From: Allopontixanthobacter sp041552775
Lineage (GTDB): Bacteria > Pseudomonadota > Alphaproteobacteria > Sphingomonadales > Sphingomonadaceae
Direction: 5' to 3'
Assembly (NCBI GenBank): GCA_041552775.1
Contig: JBFEKH010000018.1
Location: 1 to 34,113, forward strand
DNA length: 34,113 bases
Part shown: positions 16,556 to 24,208 of the stretch, one piece after another
Layout of the letters: each line of letters starts with the position of its first letter
Position numbering within the stretch: position 1 is the stretch's first letter
Translations under genes and position numbers: made by a program
The notes under the pieces: generated by a model
What the model saw: only the letters and a program-made list of their open reading frames with translations
Database searches by the model: none
Told to the model about the DNA's origin: nothing

Positions 16556-17935
16556 TTACGCGTGATAACAGACCTTCTTTGCCGCTTCGACAATCGCCGC
16601 GCTGTTGAGCAGGGCGATCTTTTCCAGATTGGCAGCATAAGGCAGCGGCACATCGACATTGCATACCCGCAGCACGGGCGCGTCAAGATGATCGAAGCCA
16701 TCTTCCATGCAGATCGAGATGATTTCCGAAGCAATCGAGCAGGTCGGCCAGCCTTCTTCCGCCACGATCACGCGATTGGTCTTGGCAAGGCTGTCCAGCA
16801 CGGCCTGCTTGTCCAGCGGGCGCAGGGTGCGCAAGTCGATCACTTCGGCGTCGATGCCTTCTTCGGCCAGTTTTTCCGCCGCTTCGAGCGCCATGCCGAC
16901 GCCGATTGAATAGGACACGATGGTCACATCGGATCCTTCGCGCATGATCCGCGCCTTGCCGATTGGCAGGACGTGATCGTCCAATTCAGGTAATTCGAAA
17001 CTGCGTCCGTAAACCAGCTCGTTTTCAAGGAACACGACCGGATCTTCACACCGGATCGCGGCCTTCATCAGGCCCTTCGCGTCGGATGAATCGTATGGCG
17101 CGATCACGATCAGCCCCGGTACGCTGGCGTACCACGGGCCGTAGTTCTGGCTGTGCTGCGCGCCGACCCGGCTAGCCGCGCCATTCGGGCCGCGGAACAC
17201 GATTGGGCAGCGCATCTGGCCGCCCGACATGTAGTTGGTCTTCGCCGCGGAATTGATGATGTGGTCAATCGCCTGCATGGCGAAATTGAAGGTCATGAAT
17301 TCGACAATCGGGCGCAGGCCGCCCATCGCCGCGCCGGTTCCGATGCCGGCAAAGCCGTATTCGGTAATCGGCGTATCAATCACCCGCTTGGGCCCGAATT
17401 CCGCGAGCAGACCCTGCGTAACCTTGTAGGCACCCTGATATTCGGCAACTTCCTCGCCCATCACGAACACCCGGTCATCGCGCCGCATTTCTTCTGCCAT
17501 CGCGTCACGCAAAGCATCGCGCACCGTGACGGTCGCCATGTTGGTGCCAGCAGGAATTGCCGGATCTTTTTTCGGTTCAGCCTTCATCGGCTGGGTGATT
17601 TCAGCCTTGCTGGGTTCCTGTCCGACATCCTTGCCTTCGCCGGGTACCTCCACGGCTTGAGCAGGAGCGGCTACGGGCTCGGCATCGCCATCGTCTTCGC
17701 CCGAAAGCATCGCGATCACTGTTCCGACAGCCACGTTTTCCGTGCCTTCTGGGACCAGGATCTTGCCGACGGTACCTTCATCGATGGCTTCGAACTCCAT
17801 CGTTGCCTTGTCGGTTTCAATCTCGGCGAGGATATCCCCGGGCCCGACCTTGTCGCCTTCTTTAACCAGCCATTTGGCCAAGGTGCCTTCCTCCATCGTC
17901 GGAGAAAGCGCGGGCATTTTCAGTTCGACAGCCAT
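16556..17935 (-). CDS. pdhB: Pyruvate dehydrogenase E1 component, beta subunit, with lipoyl domain
   Basis: Beta subunit of the alpha2-beta2 type pyruvate dehydrogenase, which decarboxylates pyruvate with ThDP and passes the acetyl group to lipoyl E2. The product has 459 residues: an N-terminal lipoyl domain (1-80) with the lipoylated Lys43 in IETDKATMEF, a Pro/Ala/Glu linker (80-130), then the transketolase pyrimidine and C-terminal domains (about 135-459), with VFVMGEEVAEYQGAYKVT and TPITEYGFAGIGTGAA. A lipoyl domain on E1 beta is characteristic of alphaproteobacteria rather than a fusion error. Its ATG shares one base with the pdhA stop. Confidence 0.95.
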   Translation of the reverse strand: MAVELKMPALSPTMEEGTLAKWLVKEGDKVGPGDILAEIETDKATMEFEAIDEGTVGKILVPEGTENVAVGTVIAMLSGEDDGDAEPVAAPAQAVEVPGEGKDVGQEPSKAEITQPMKAEPKKDPAIPAGTNMATVTVRDALRDAMAEEMRRDDRVFVMGEEVAEYQGAYKVTQGLLAEFGPKRVIDTPITEYGFAGIGTGAAMGGLRPIVEFMTFNFAMQAIDHIINSAAKTNYMSGGQMRCPIVFRGPNGAASRVGAQHSQNYGPWYASVPGLIVIAPYDSSDAKGLMKAAIRCEDPVVFLENELVYGRSFELPELDDHVLPIGKARIMREGSDVTIVSYSIGVGMALEAAEKLAEEGIDAEVIDLRTLRPLDKQAVLDSLAKTNRVIVAEEGWPTCSIASEIISICMEDGFDHLDAPVLRVCNVDVPLPYAANLEKIALLNSAAIVEAAKKVCYHA

Positions 17936-19059
17936 CAGTAGGACTCCACCAGCACGTCCGTATACAGTTCGGCTGGATCCGGTTCGGGTGAGCTTTCGGC
18001 AAAATCGGCGGCCTGGGCCACCCGGGCACGAATGGCCTTGTCGATTGCCTTTATTTCTTCCTCGGACTTACCGCGATCGGCCAGTTCCTTCTTGATCCGC
18101 TCGATCGGGTCATTGTGTTCACGCTGGTCCTGCACTTCTTCGCGCGTGCGGTACTTGGCCGGATCGGACATCGAATGCCCGCGATACCGGTAGGTGTTTA
18201 GTTCCATCAATACCGGTCCCTTGCCTTCGCGCACGTGGGCAAAGGCGATCTCGGCAGCGGCGCGCACTTCCAACACGTCCATCCCGTTCACATCCATGCC
18301 CGGAATGCGGAAAGCGGTGCCGCGGCGATAGAATTCAGTTTCGGCTGAGCTGCGCTTCACCGCAGTACCCATGGCGTAACCGTTATTCTCGATCACGAAT
18401 ACAATCGGCAGGTTCCACAAAGCAGCCATGTTAAAGGTTTCATAGACCTGACCCTGGTTGGCCGCACCGTCGCCAAAATAGGCGAGACACAGCCCGCCGT
18501 CTTCCCGGTATTTATGCGCCAGAGCGAGGCCGCCGCCCAGCGCAACCTGCGCGCCGACGATGCCGTGGCCGCCGTAGAATTTATGCTCGGTCGAGAACAT
18601 GTGCATCGACCCACCCTTGCCCTTCGAAATACCGGCTTGGCGCCCTGTCAATTCAGCCATGATGACATTGGGATCTATGCCGTAAGCGAGCATGTGGCCG
18701 TGATCGCGGTAGCCAGTGATAACGCTGTCCAGCCCCTCGTTGAGCGCCGACTGGAGGCCAACCGCGACGGCTTCCTGGCCGATGTACAAATGGCAGAAGC
18801 CGCCGATCAGACCAAGCCCGTAAAGCTGGCCGGCCTTTTCCTCGAACCGGCGGATCAACAGCATCTGTTCGTAGAAATTCAGCAATTGTTCGTCGGTCGC
18901 GTCGAACCGCTTGTTTTCTTCATGCGCCATCTGCAGGCTGCGGAGCGCAAAATCCGCATCGCTTTCGATCGCCTTAACCCGGACAGCGGGCTTTGCCGCC
19001 GGTTTGGAAGCAGTTTTGGGAGCGGATTTGGATGGAGCTTTCTGGGCGGGTTTGGCCAA
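17935..19059 (-). CDS. pdhA: Pyruvate dehydrogenase E1 component, alpha subunit
   Basis: Alpha subunit of pyruvate dehydrogenase E1; binds ThDP. 374 residues when started at the TTG at 19059 (GAGGATACCAGCA upstream), giving a Lys/Ala/Pro-rich N-terminus of about 40 residues before the family core. The core shows LLIRRFEEKAGQLYG, GFCHLYIGQEAVAVG, the ThDP motif GDGAANQGQVYETFNMAALW ending in IENN, and YRYRGHSMSDPAKYRT, which contains the regulatory-loop Ser region. The frame is open to 19233 but the extra stretch does not look like PdhA. The gene sits 183 bases downstream of ftsB on the same strand and is coupled to pdhB. Confidence 0.93.
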   Translation of the reverse strand: MAKPAQKAPSKSAPKTASKPAAKPAVRVKAIESDADFALRSLQMAHEENKRFDATDEQLLNFYEQMLLIRRFEEKAGQLYGLGLIGGFCHLYIGQEAVAVGLQSALNEGLDSVITGYRDHGHMLAYGIDPNVIMAELTGRQAGISKGKGGSMHMFSTEHKFYGGHGIVGAQVALGGGLALAHKYREDGGLCLAYFGDGAANQGQVYETFNMAALWNLPIVFVIENNGYAMGTAVKRSSAETEFYRRGTAFRIPGMDVNGMDVLEVRAAAEIAFAHVREGKGPVLMELNTYRYRGHSMSDPAKYRTREEVQDQREHNDPIERIKKELADRGKSEEEIKAIDKAIRARVAQAADFAESSPEPDPAELYTDVLVESY

Positions 19060-19242
19060 TGCTGGTATCCTCAAACTGATGTTATCAGGCTCTGCCTGGC
19101 AGTATGCCTGCCATGGTGCAATATGCAGGATGCTATGGCGCAACGATTCCATGCGCGCAACGCCTATGCATACGAAATCCGTAAGGGCACCACTGAGTTG
19201 GAATTGATGGGCGGGCAGCCAACCAGCGTTCAAAAAAGAAGC

Positions 19243-19560
19243 TTATTCTTCGTCCAGGATCAGGACGACTTCATCCTCGTGCACAACGTTGAAATCTCGC
19301 CGTAGCCGTTCGCCAACCATGTCGGCATCGGCATTTTCGGGATTGAGCAACGCAACCTGGTTGGCGAGCGCCCCGCGTTCCTTCTTCAGCTTCGCGATAT
19401 GCGCCTGACGCTGATCCAGGAGTTGCAGATTTTCGCTCCACGCCAACAGGCCGCTGGGGCCAGCAATGGCGAGGCCGCCAATCAGCAGCAGCAGCGCAAG
19501 AGCAAGGCCCTGCGTCCACTTTTCTCGGGGCAATCTGATTTTGTGGCTTTGGCGTGTCAT
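19243..19560 (-). CDS. ftsB: FtsB/DivIC-family septum formation initiator
   Basis: Small bitopic cell-division protein that, with FtsL and FtsQ, activates septal peptidoglycan synthesis. The product has 105 residues from the ATG at 19560: a basic cytoplasmic tail (RQSHKIRLPREKW), one membrane helix (about 18-38, LALALLLLIGGLAIAG), then a coiled coil (LQLLDQRQAHIAKLKKERGALANQVALL), and an acidic end. The frame continues upstream to 19623 but that would add an unlikely basic leader. Position ahead of pdhA-pdhB fits the arrangement often seen in this group. Confidence 0.85.
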   Translation of the reverse strand: MTRQSHKIRLPREKWTQGLALALLLLIGGLAIAGPSGLLAWSENLQLLDQRQAHIAKLKKERGALANQVALLNPENADADMVGERLRRDFNVVHEDEVVLILDEE

Positions 19561-19640
19561 CAGGTCTCTAGAATCATAGTTGAGTCGCCGTTTCAAGCGG
19601 TAATTGTACTTGGCAGTGAACAACCCGCGGAGCTGAGCCT

Positions 19641-19670
19641 TTGACAGGCCGCCCGGTGATGGTGTATATA
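19641..19670 (+). promoter_or_regulatory. Sigma-70-type promoter of hppD
   Basis: A consensus -35 box TTGACA (19641-19646) and a -10 box TATATA (19665-19670) separated by 18 bases, 32 bases upstream of the hppD ATG. Transcription should start near 19677. This is the best match to a housekeeping promoter in the window. Confidence 0.7.
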
Positions 19671-19686
19671 GTTTCCGTTGTAACTA
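19669..19686. promoter_or_regulatory. Possible repressor operator over the hppD promoter
   Basis: An inverted repeat TAGTT (19669-19673), 8-base spacer, AACTA (19682-19686), overlapping the -10 box and expected start site. Size and AT-rich half-sites resemble MarR-type operators. No regulator gene is adjacent, so the identity of the binding protein is open. Confidence 0.4.
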
Positions 19687-19701
19687 CTTTAGGATGATCA
19701 C

Positions 19702-20823
19702 ATGGCTGACCTGTTCGAAAATCCCATCGGTCTGGACGGCTTTGAATTCGTGGAATTCAGCGCACCTGAAAAAGGCATGCTGGAGCCAGTGTTCGAAGCA
19801 ATGGGCTTTGCAATGGTCGCCCGCCACCGCTCCAAGGATGTCCAACTGTGGCGTCAGGGCGGGATCAATTTGATCGCCAATTATGAACCAAAAAGCCCTG
19901 CCGCCTATTTCGCCGCCGAACACGGGCCATCCGCCTGCGGCATGGGTTTCCGAGTGCATGATGCAAAGCACGCATATGAAGCGGCGCTGGACCGCGGCGC
20001 AGAGCCGGCGGAAACGCAAACCGGCCCGATGGAACTGCGCATCCCTGCCATCCGCGGCATCGGACATTCGTTGATCTATCTGATCGACCGCTATGCCGAC
20101 GAACACCACGAAGGCCTGTCGATTTACGACATCGATTTCATCTACGAAGCCGGAGTTGATAAATGGCCCGTTGGCGCAGGCATGAAGGTAATCGATCACC
20201 TGACGCACAATGTCTACGGCGGGCGGATGGCTCATTGGGCTTCGTTTTACGAACGCATCTTCAATTTCCGTGAAATCCGCTATTTCGACATCAAGGGCGA
20301 ATATACCGGCCTGACATCCAAGGCGATGACCGCGCCTGACGGAAAAATCCGCATTCCCCTAAACGAAGAAGGCGCCGGCGGCGGTGGCCAGATCGAGGAA
20401 TATCTGCGCCAATATAACGGCGAAGGCATCCAGCACATCGCCTTGTCTAGCGAGAACCTCTACGCATCGTGGGATCAGTTGAAAGCATTCGGCACCCCCT
20501 TCGCCAGCGCGCCGCCCGCTACCTATTATGAAATGCTCGAGGAACGCCTGCCCGGCCACGGGGAACCAGTGGAAGAATTGCGGAAACGCGGCATTTTGCT
20601 CGACGGATCAACCGAGAATAACGACCCGCGCCTGTTGCTACAGATCTTCGGCCAGACCACAATTGGGCCAGTGTTCTTCGAATTCATCCAGCGCAAGAAG
20701 GACGAGGGTTTCGGCGAAGGCAATTTTACCGCGCTATTCAAAAGCATCGAAGCCGACCAGATGAAACGCGGCGCGCTCAAAACTGGCGGAACCATGGCGG
20801 CGACCAAGGAGCCCGCGCAATGA
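19702..20823 (+). CDS. hppD: 4-hydroxyphenylpyruvate dioxygenase
   Basis: Fe(II) dioxygenase that converts 4-hydroxyphenylpyruvate to homogentisate in tyrosine catabolism. The product has 373 residues with two VOC domains. The iron ligands are visible in the C-terminal half: His in VIDHLTHNVYGGRM, His in GIQHIALSSENLY and Glu in VFFEFIQRK. Other family signatures are FNFREIRYFDIKGEYTGLTSKAM and RLLLQIFGQ. AGGATG lies just before the ATG. It is first in a two-gene operon; the stop overlaps the VOC gene start (ATGA). Confidence 0.96.
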   Translation: MADLFENPIGLDGFEFVEFSAPEKGMLEPVFEAMGFAMVARHRSKDVQLWRQGGINLIANYEPKSPAAYFAAEHGPSACGMGFRVHDAKHAYEAALDRGAEPAETQTGPMELRIPAIRGIGHSLIYLIDRYADEHHEGLSIYDIDFIYEAGVDKWPVGAGMKVIDHLTHNVYGGRMAHWASFYERIFNFREIRYFDIKGEYTGLTSKAMTAPDGKIRIPLNEEGAGGGGQIEEYLRQYNGEGIQHIALSSENLYASWDQLKAFGTPFASAPPATYYEMLEERLPGHGEPVEELRKRGILLDGSTENNDPRLLLQIFGQTTIGPVFFEFIQRKKDEGFGEGNFTALFKSIEADQMKRGALKTGGTMAATKEPAQ

Positions 20824-21365
20824 CCACCCATCCGATCAAACTGGGCGGCGTCCACCACGCGGCCTATCGCTGCAAGGACGCCAAGGAAACGGTCGAATGG
20901 TATGACCGGGTGCTGGGGATGGAATACACCTCTGCCTTTTCCGAAGACAAGGTGCCGTCAACCGGCGAACACGATCCATACATGCACGTGTTCCTCGATG
21001 CCGGAAACGGCAATGTCCTGGCGTTTTTCGAACTGCCGACACAGCCAGACATGGGCCGGGATGAAAACACCCCAGTCTGGGTGCAGCATCTTGCATTCAA
21101 GGTATCTTCCGAAGCAGAATTGCTCGCCGCCAAGCAGCATATCGAGAGCGAAGGCATAGACGTGCTCGGCCCAACGCATCACGGTATTTTCAAGTCGATC
21201 TATTTCTTCGATCCCAACGGCCACCGCATCGAGCTGGCAGCCGATATCGGAACCGCAGAACAATATGCCGAATTGAAGCGTGTCGCGATGCCGATGCTGG
21301 AAGAATGGAGCCAGACAAAGAAAGCTCCGCGCCACGCCGATTGGCTGCATTCCGCCAACGAGTAA
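20820..21365 (+). CDS. VOC-superfamily protein, probable dioxygenase or isomerase of aromatic catabolism
   Basis: A 181-residue glyoxalase-fold protein. The two beta-alpha-beta-beta-beta modules carry likely metal ligands: His in GVHHAAYRC, His in VQHLAFKV, and Glu in GHRIELAAD near the C-terminal end of the second module. The N-terminal module continues VEWYDRVLGMEYT. Because it is translationally coupled to hppD it probably serves the tyrosine/homogentisate route, but the reaction cannot be fixed from sequence alone. Confidence 0.82.
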   Translation: MTTHPIKLGGVHHAAYRCKDAKETVEWYDRVLGMEYTSAFSEDKVPSTGEHDPYMHVFLDAGNGNVLAFFELPTQPDMGRDENTPVWVQHLAFKVSSEAELLAAKQHIESEGIDVLGPTHHGIFKSIYFFDPNGHRIELAADIGTAEQYAELKRVAMPMLEEWSQTKKAPRHADWLHSANE

Positions 21366-21452
21366 CACGGCGACTAACCTGCGCTAATCGCGCAAAGGTC
21401 GGAACCAATGGTTTGCGAGCCCGTTGCGTTGCCATACGGGAGATTAATCAGC

Positions 21453-22310
21453 GTGAATTACGTCGATACGATTATGGGTCAACTGCAAAGCATGGCCGAG
21501 AGCTTCTTTGCGTCCCTCCCCAATCTAGTCATCGCGCTGATCGTACTCGTAGTTACCTGGCTGGTTGCCAAATTTGCCATCCGCATTGCCGACGCCCTGA
21601 CCGGCAAAAGCAGTCTCCGGCCGAGCCTGAAAAACCTGATCGATACGCTGGTCAAACTCGGCATCTGGCTAGTCGGCCTCATGCTGGCGATGATCATCAT
21701 GCTGCCCGGTTTTACGCCGACAAGTCTGATTGCAGGCCTTGGAATTGGCGCCGTCGCGATCGGTTTCGCGTTCCAGGATATCTTCGAAAACTTCCTCGCC
21801 GGCGTGCTGATCATGCTGCGCGAGAAAATGCGAATTGGCGATATCATCGAATGCGAAGGTATTACCGGCAAGGTAGAACACATAACCTTGCGTGAAACCT
21901 ATGTCCGCAAATTGTCGGGCGAAGTGACGCTGGTTCCCAACTCGATCCTGTTCAAGAACCCCGTCGAAATTCTGACCGACGAGACCCAGCGCCGCCACCA
22001 GGTTGTCGCTGGCGTATCCTACGACACCGACCTCGACCATGCCGCCTCCGTAATCAAGAAAGCGGTCGAAAGCATCGACGGGATCGAGACCGACAAGGGA
22101 ATTGATATCTTCGCCAGCGAATTCAATTCCAGTTCGGTAGATTTCACCGTTCGCTGGTGGGCCGGATCAAAACCGCGGGCCATGTGGGAAACCCGTGACG
22201 CCGTCATCCGTGCGATCAAGCGCAGCTTCGACGATGCAGGAATCGAAATTCCATTCCCCTACATCACCCACACCTTCAAGGAACCGGTGCCGATCAAGGG
22301 CAACGACTGA
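21453..22310 (+). CDS. MscS-family small-conductance mechanosensitive channel
   Basis: Membrane channel that releases solutes on hypo-osmotic shock. 285 residues from a GTG start at 21453 with GGGAG ten bases before. Three N-terminal membrane helices: about 20-42 (LVIALIVLVVTWLVAKF), 66-86 (IWLVGLMLAMIIML) and the Gly/Ala-rich pore helix TM3 (LIAGLGIGAVAIGFAFQDIFENFLAGVLIM, roughly 92-121). The cytoplasmic beta domain follows (MRIGDIIECEGITGKVEHITLRET, VPNSILFKNPVEI) and the C-terminal alpha/beta domain ends in IEIPFPYIT. This is the core MscS layout without extra domains. Confidence 0.92.
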   Translation: MNYVDTIMGQLQSMAESFFASLPNLVIALIVLVVTWLVAKFAIRIADALTGKSSLRPSLKNLIDTLVKLGIWLVGLMLAMIIMLPGFTPTSLIAGLGIGAVAIGFAFQDIFENFLAGVLIMLREKMRIGDIIECEGITGKVEHITLRETYVRKLSGEVTLVPNSILFKNPVEILTDETQRRHQVVAGVSYDTDLDHAASVIKKAVESIDGIETDKGIDIFASEFNSSSVDFTVRWWAGSKPRAMWETRDAVIRAIKRSFDDAGIEIPFPYITHTFKEPVPIKGND

Positions 22311-22334
22311 GAACTCATCGGCGAATAGGTAAAT

Positions 22335-22411
22335 TGGTGCGCCCGACAGGATTTGAACCTGTGGCCCCCAGATTAGGAATCTGGTGCTCTATCCGACTGA
22401 GCTACGGGCGC
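22335..22411 (-). tRNA. tRNA-Arg, anticodon CCT
   Basis: On the minus strand a complete cloverleaf of 77 bases. The acceptor stem is GCGCCCG with CGGGCGC, followed by A and an encoded CCA. The D arm has GCTC/GAGC. The anticodon arm is CCAGA/TCTGG with loop TTCCTAA, anticodon CCT, reading AGG. The T arm is ACAGG-TTCAAAT-CCTGT. It lies between the MscS gene and the DUF1178 gene. Confidence 0.97.
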
Positions 22412-22451
22412 ACTCGCAGCGTCGTTTAGTGCGGTAAGGCCGCACTTGCAA

Positions 22452-22922
22452 TCAGTTCAGATCTTCGGGCGAAGCAATCGGGAACGGCAGCGGCGCGACG
22501 GCAATACCCTCGTCCGCAAGGTCCTTGGCTTCTTTCAATGTGGCTTGGCCGTGGATCGTCGCTGCATCCGTCTCACCGTAATGCATCGCGCGGGATTTTT
22601 CGGCGAATTTGTCGCCCACCCAGGTACTGCCCTGCAATGCCTTGGCCTGCGCCTTGGCCAGCGCCCGCATTGCCTTCACGACATCTGGAGCCATCTCGGC
22701 ATTGGAAACCGGTTTGGGCATATCCTGCGGGACGCGCTGGCTGGATCGGCGATTACCCTTCGCCGGGACAGCCGGTGCCATCGGCGCCTTGATGATTTCT
22801 TCCGAACCGCATTCCGGGCAGGTTAGCAGGCCGCGATCTCGCTGGGCGGTGAAGTCACCGGTAGACGCAAACCAGCCTTCGAACCGGTGGCCGCTGCTGC
22901 AGGAAAGATCGAAAACAATCAT
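22452..22922 (-). CDS. DUF1178 zinc-ribbon protein
   Basis: A 156-residue conserved protein of unknown function. It begins with a zinc-ribbon-like region: Cys8 and His12 (CSSGH) and Cys35/Cys38 (CPECGS). A Pro/Lys-rich linker follows, then a helical region (DVVKAMRALAKAQAKAL, VGDKFAEKSRAMHYGE) ending in the family's GIAVAPLPFP motif. The first ATG overlaps the stop of the nitrilase gene by 4 bases. The grxC-nitrilase-DUF1178 order is a recurrent alphaproteobacterial cluster, from memory; the functional link is not known. Confidence 0.9.
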   Translation of the reverse strand: MIVFDLSCSSGHRFEGWFASTGDFTAQRDRGLLTCPECGSEEIIKAPMAPAVPAKGNRRSSQRVPQDMPKPVSNAEMAPDVVKAMRALAKAQAKALQGSTWVGDKFAEKSRAMHYGETDAATIHGQATLKEAKDLADEGIAVAPLPFPIASPEDLN

Positions 22923-23743
22923 GATACTGGCGATTTAGGGATATCGCGGCGATTGGCAAGGCTCGGCAGCTGGCGGCGCACCTCAGCAATCCGGCCAAGT
23001 TCGATATCGGCGAAGCCAAGCCCCGCCTCACTGCCCATATCCAGCAGCACTTCGCCCCATGGATCGATTACCAGGCTGTGACCGTAAGTGGTGCGGCCAT
23101 CCTCGTGTTCGCCAACTTGCGCAGCCGCAATCACGAACGCGCTGGCCTCGATTGCGCGGGCGCGCTGCAGCACATGCCAATGGGCGCGGCCTGTAGGGAC
23201 GGTAAATGCCGCCGGGACCACGATGACATCACAGCCCTCCCGGCCAAGCGCTTCGAACAATGCCGGAAATCGCAGGTCGTAACAGATCGTCAGGCCCAAA
23301 CGGCCAAGCGGCGTTTCTGCCGTCACCACTGCATTACCCGCCTTGTAGGCGCTAGATTCGCGCCAGCTTTCGCCGCTTGCGAGATCCACGTCGAACATAT
23401 GCATTTTGTCGTAACGGGCCGTGACCTCGCCGTAATCGTTCACAAGCAGCGCGCGATTGGCCCAATCGCCCCCGTCCCCCGACACAGCCAGCGATCCGAG
23501 CGCGACCCATAAACCGTGTTCACGCGCAGCAACCTGCACCGCAGCCAGCACCGGATTTTCTTCCTCCGGGACGATATGGGGGCTGGCCCGCTTGCGGTCT
23601 CGGTCGAGCAAGCCGGACATTTCCGGCGTGAACAGCATTTCAGCGCCGCCCGCTTTTGCTGCAGCGACAGCTGCAACAATTGTCGCAGCATTTTCCGCCG
23701 GTTCGGTCCCGGAGGTCATTTGCAGGATGGCTATGCGGGGCAT
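22919..23743 (-). CDS. Carbon-nitrogen hydrolase (nitrilase superfamily, Nit1/Nit2-like)
   Basis: Amidase of 274 residues with the nitrilase catalytic triad: Glu41 in FTPEMSG, Lys113 in YDKMHMFDVD, and Cys154 in LTICYDLRFP. The motifs YDKMHMFDVDL and RAIEASAFVIAAAQVG are those of the Nit1/Nit2 branch, which includes deaminated glutathione amidase and omega-amidase. With a glutaredoxin just upstream, repair of deaminated glutathione is a reasonable guess, but not proven. It starts 9 bases after grxC and is coupled to DUF1178. Confidence 0.9.
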   Translation of the reverse strand: MPRIAILQMTSGTEPAENAATIVAAVAAAKAGGAEMLFTPEMSGLLDRDRKRASPHIVPEEENPVLAAVQVAAREHGLWVALGSLAVSGDGGDWANRALLVNDYGEVTARYDKMHMFDVDLASGESWRESSAYKAGNAVVTAETPLGRLGLTICYDLRFPALFEALGREGCDVIVVPAAFTVPTGRAHWHVLQRARAIEASAFVIAAAQVGEHEDGRTTYGHSLVIDPWGEVLLDMGSEAGLGFADIELGRIAEVRRQLPSLANRRDIPKSPVS

Positions 23744-23752
23744 TTGATCAAA

Positions 23753-24016
23753 CTATCCGGCCAGCAATTGGTCGAGCTTGCCGCTGCGTTCCAGCGCCGC
23801 GAGCTCGTCCGATCCACCAACATAGGTGTCACCGATGAAAATCTGCGGCACGGTCCGCGCCCCCGGCGCACGCTCGTGCATTTCTTCCTTCTTCGGGCCG
23901 CCCATGGTTACGTCATACTCGTTATATGCCTCGCCCTTGCGGTCCAACAGTTGCTTGGCGCGGAAGCAATATCCGCAGCCGAATTTGGTGTAGATGTCGA
24001 TTGTCGGCGTAGCCAT
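23753..24016 (-). CDS. grxC: Glutaredoxin 3-type
   Basis: Small glutathione-dependent thiol reductase of 87 residues, the usual GrxC length. The active site is Cys14-Gly-Tyr-Cys17 (FGCGYCF) instead of the commoner CPYC; the TVPQIFIGDTYVGGSDEL segment, with cis-Pro and the GG-D motif that binds glutathione, is intact. I took the ATG at 24016 since the longer frame to 24079 crosses into the hsp20 promoter region. First gene of the grxC-nitrilase-DUF1178 operon. Confidence 0.92.
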   Translation of the reverse strand: MATPTIDIYTKFGCGYCFRAKQLLDRKGEAYNEYDVTMGGPKKEEMHERAPGARTVPQIFIGDTYVGGSDELAALERSGKLDQLLAG

Positions 24017-24060
24017 CAGGGTTCCTTTTGAAAATCTGCAGATTTCCCATGCCGGAAAAT

Positions 24061-24091
24061 CTTGCAAGGCGCAGGTCAATTCCTATCTTAG
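24061..24091 (+). promoter_or_regulatory. RpoH (sigma-32) heat-shock promoter of hsp20
   Basis: CTTG at 24061-24064, 17 bases, then CCTATCTTAG at 24082-24091. This matches every fixed base of the alphaproteobacterial heat-shock consensus I know for groESL and dnaKJ, CTTG-N17/18-CYTATNTNNG. Transcription would start around 24095-24100, giving a leader of roughly 110 bases before the hsp20 ATG. Confidence 0.75.
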
Positions 24092-24094
24092 TGG

Positions 24095-24208
24095 CAGCTG
24101 CATGCGCCGCAATGGGCATGTGGTTTCACCGGTGTGGCGCCGCATCATGCGGGCCATACCAATAGAAGTTGCAACCAAGTCAAATTGCTCAATGGAGGAT
24201 TTGTAACA
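24095..24208 (+). promoter_or_regulatory. Leader of hsp20 with a ROSE-type RNA thermometer
   Basis: The 3' part of the leader folds into CAAAUU-G-CUC (24181-24190), loop AAUG, GAGGAUUUG (24195-24203). This gives nine base pairs with G24187 bulged out opposite the Shine-Dalgarno; most of the GGAGG at 24194-24198 is hidden in the stem. The UUGCU block and the bulged G facing the ribosome binding site are the marks of ROSE elements, the heat-sensing leaders of small heat-shock genes. Leader length (about 110 bases) and gene type also fit. A further hairpin, CCGCA-TCA-TGCGG at 24140-24152, lies upstream. The boundaries are estimates. Confidence 0.65.

Noticed and set aside
16556..17935. Lipoyl domain on PdhB as a mis-joined E2 fragment
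   Set aside because: E1 beta with an N-terminal lipoyl domain is standard in alphaproteobacteria.
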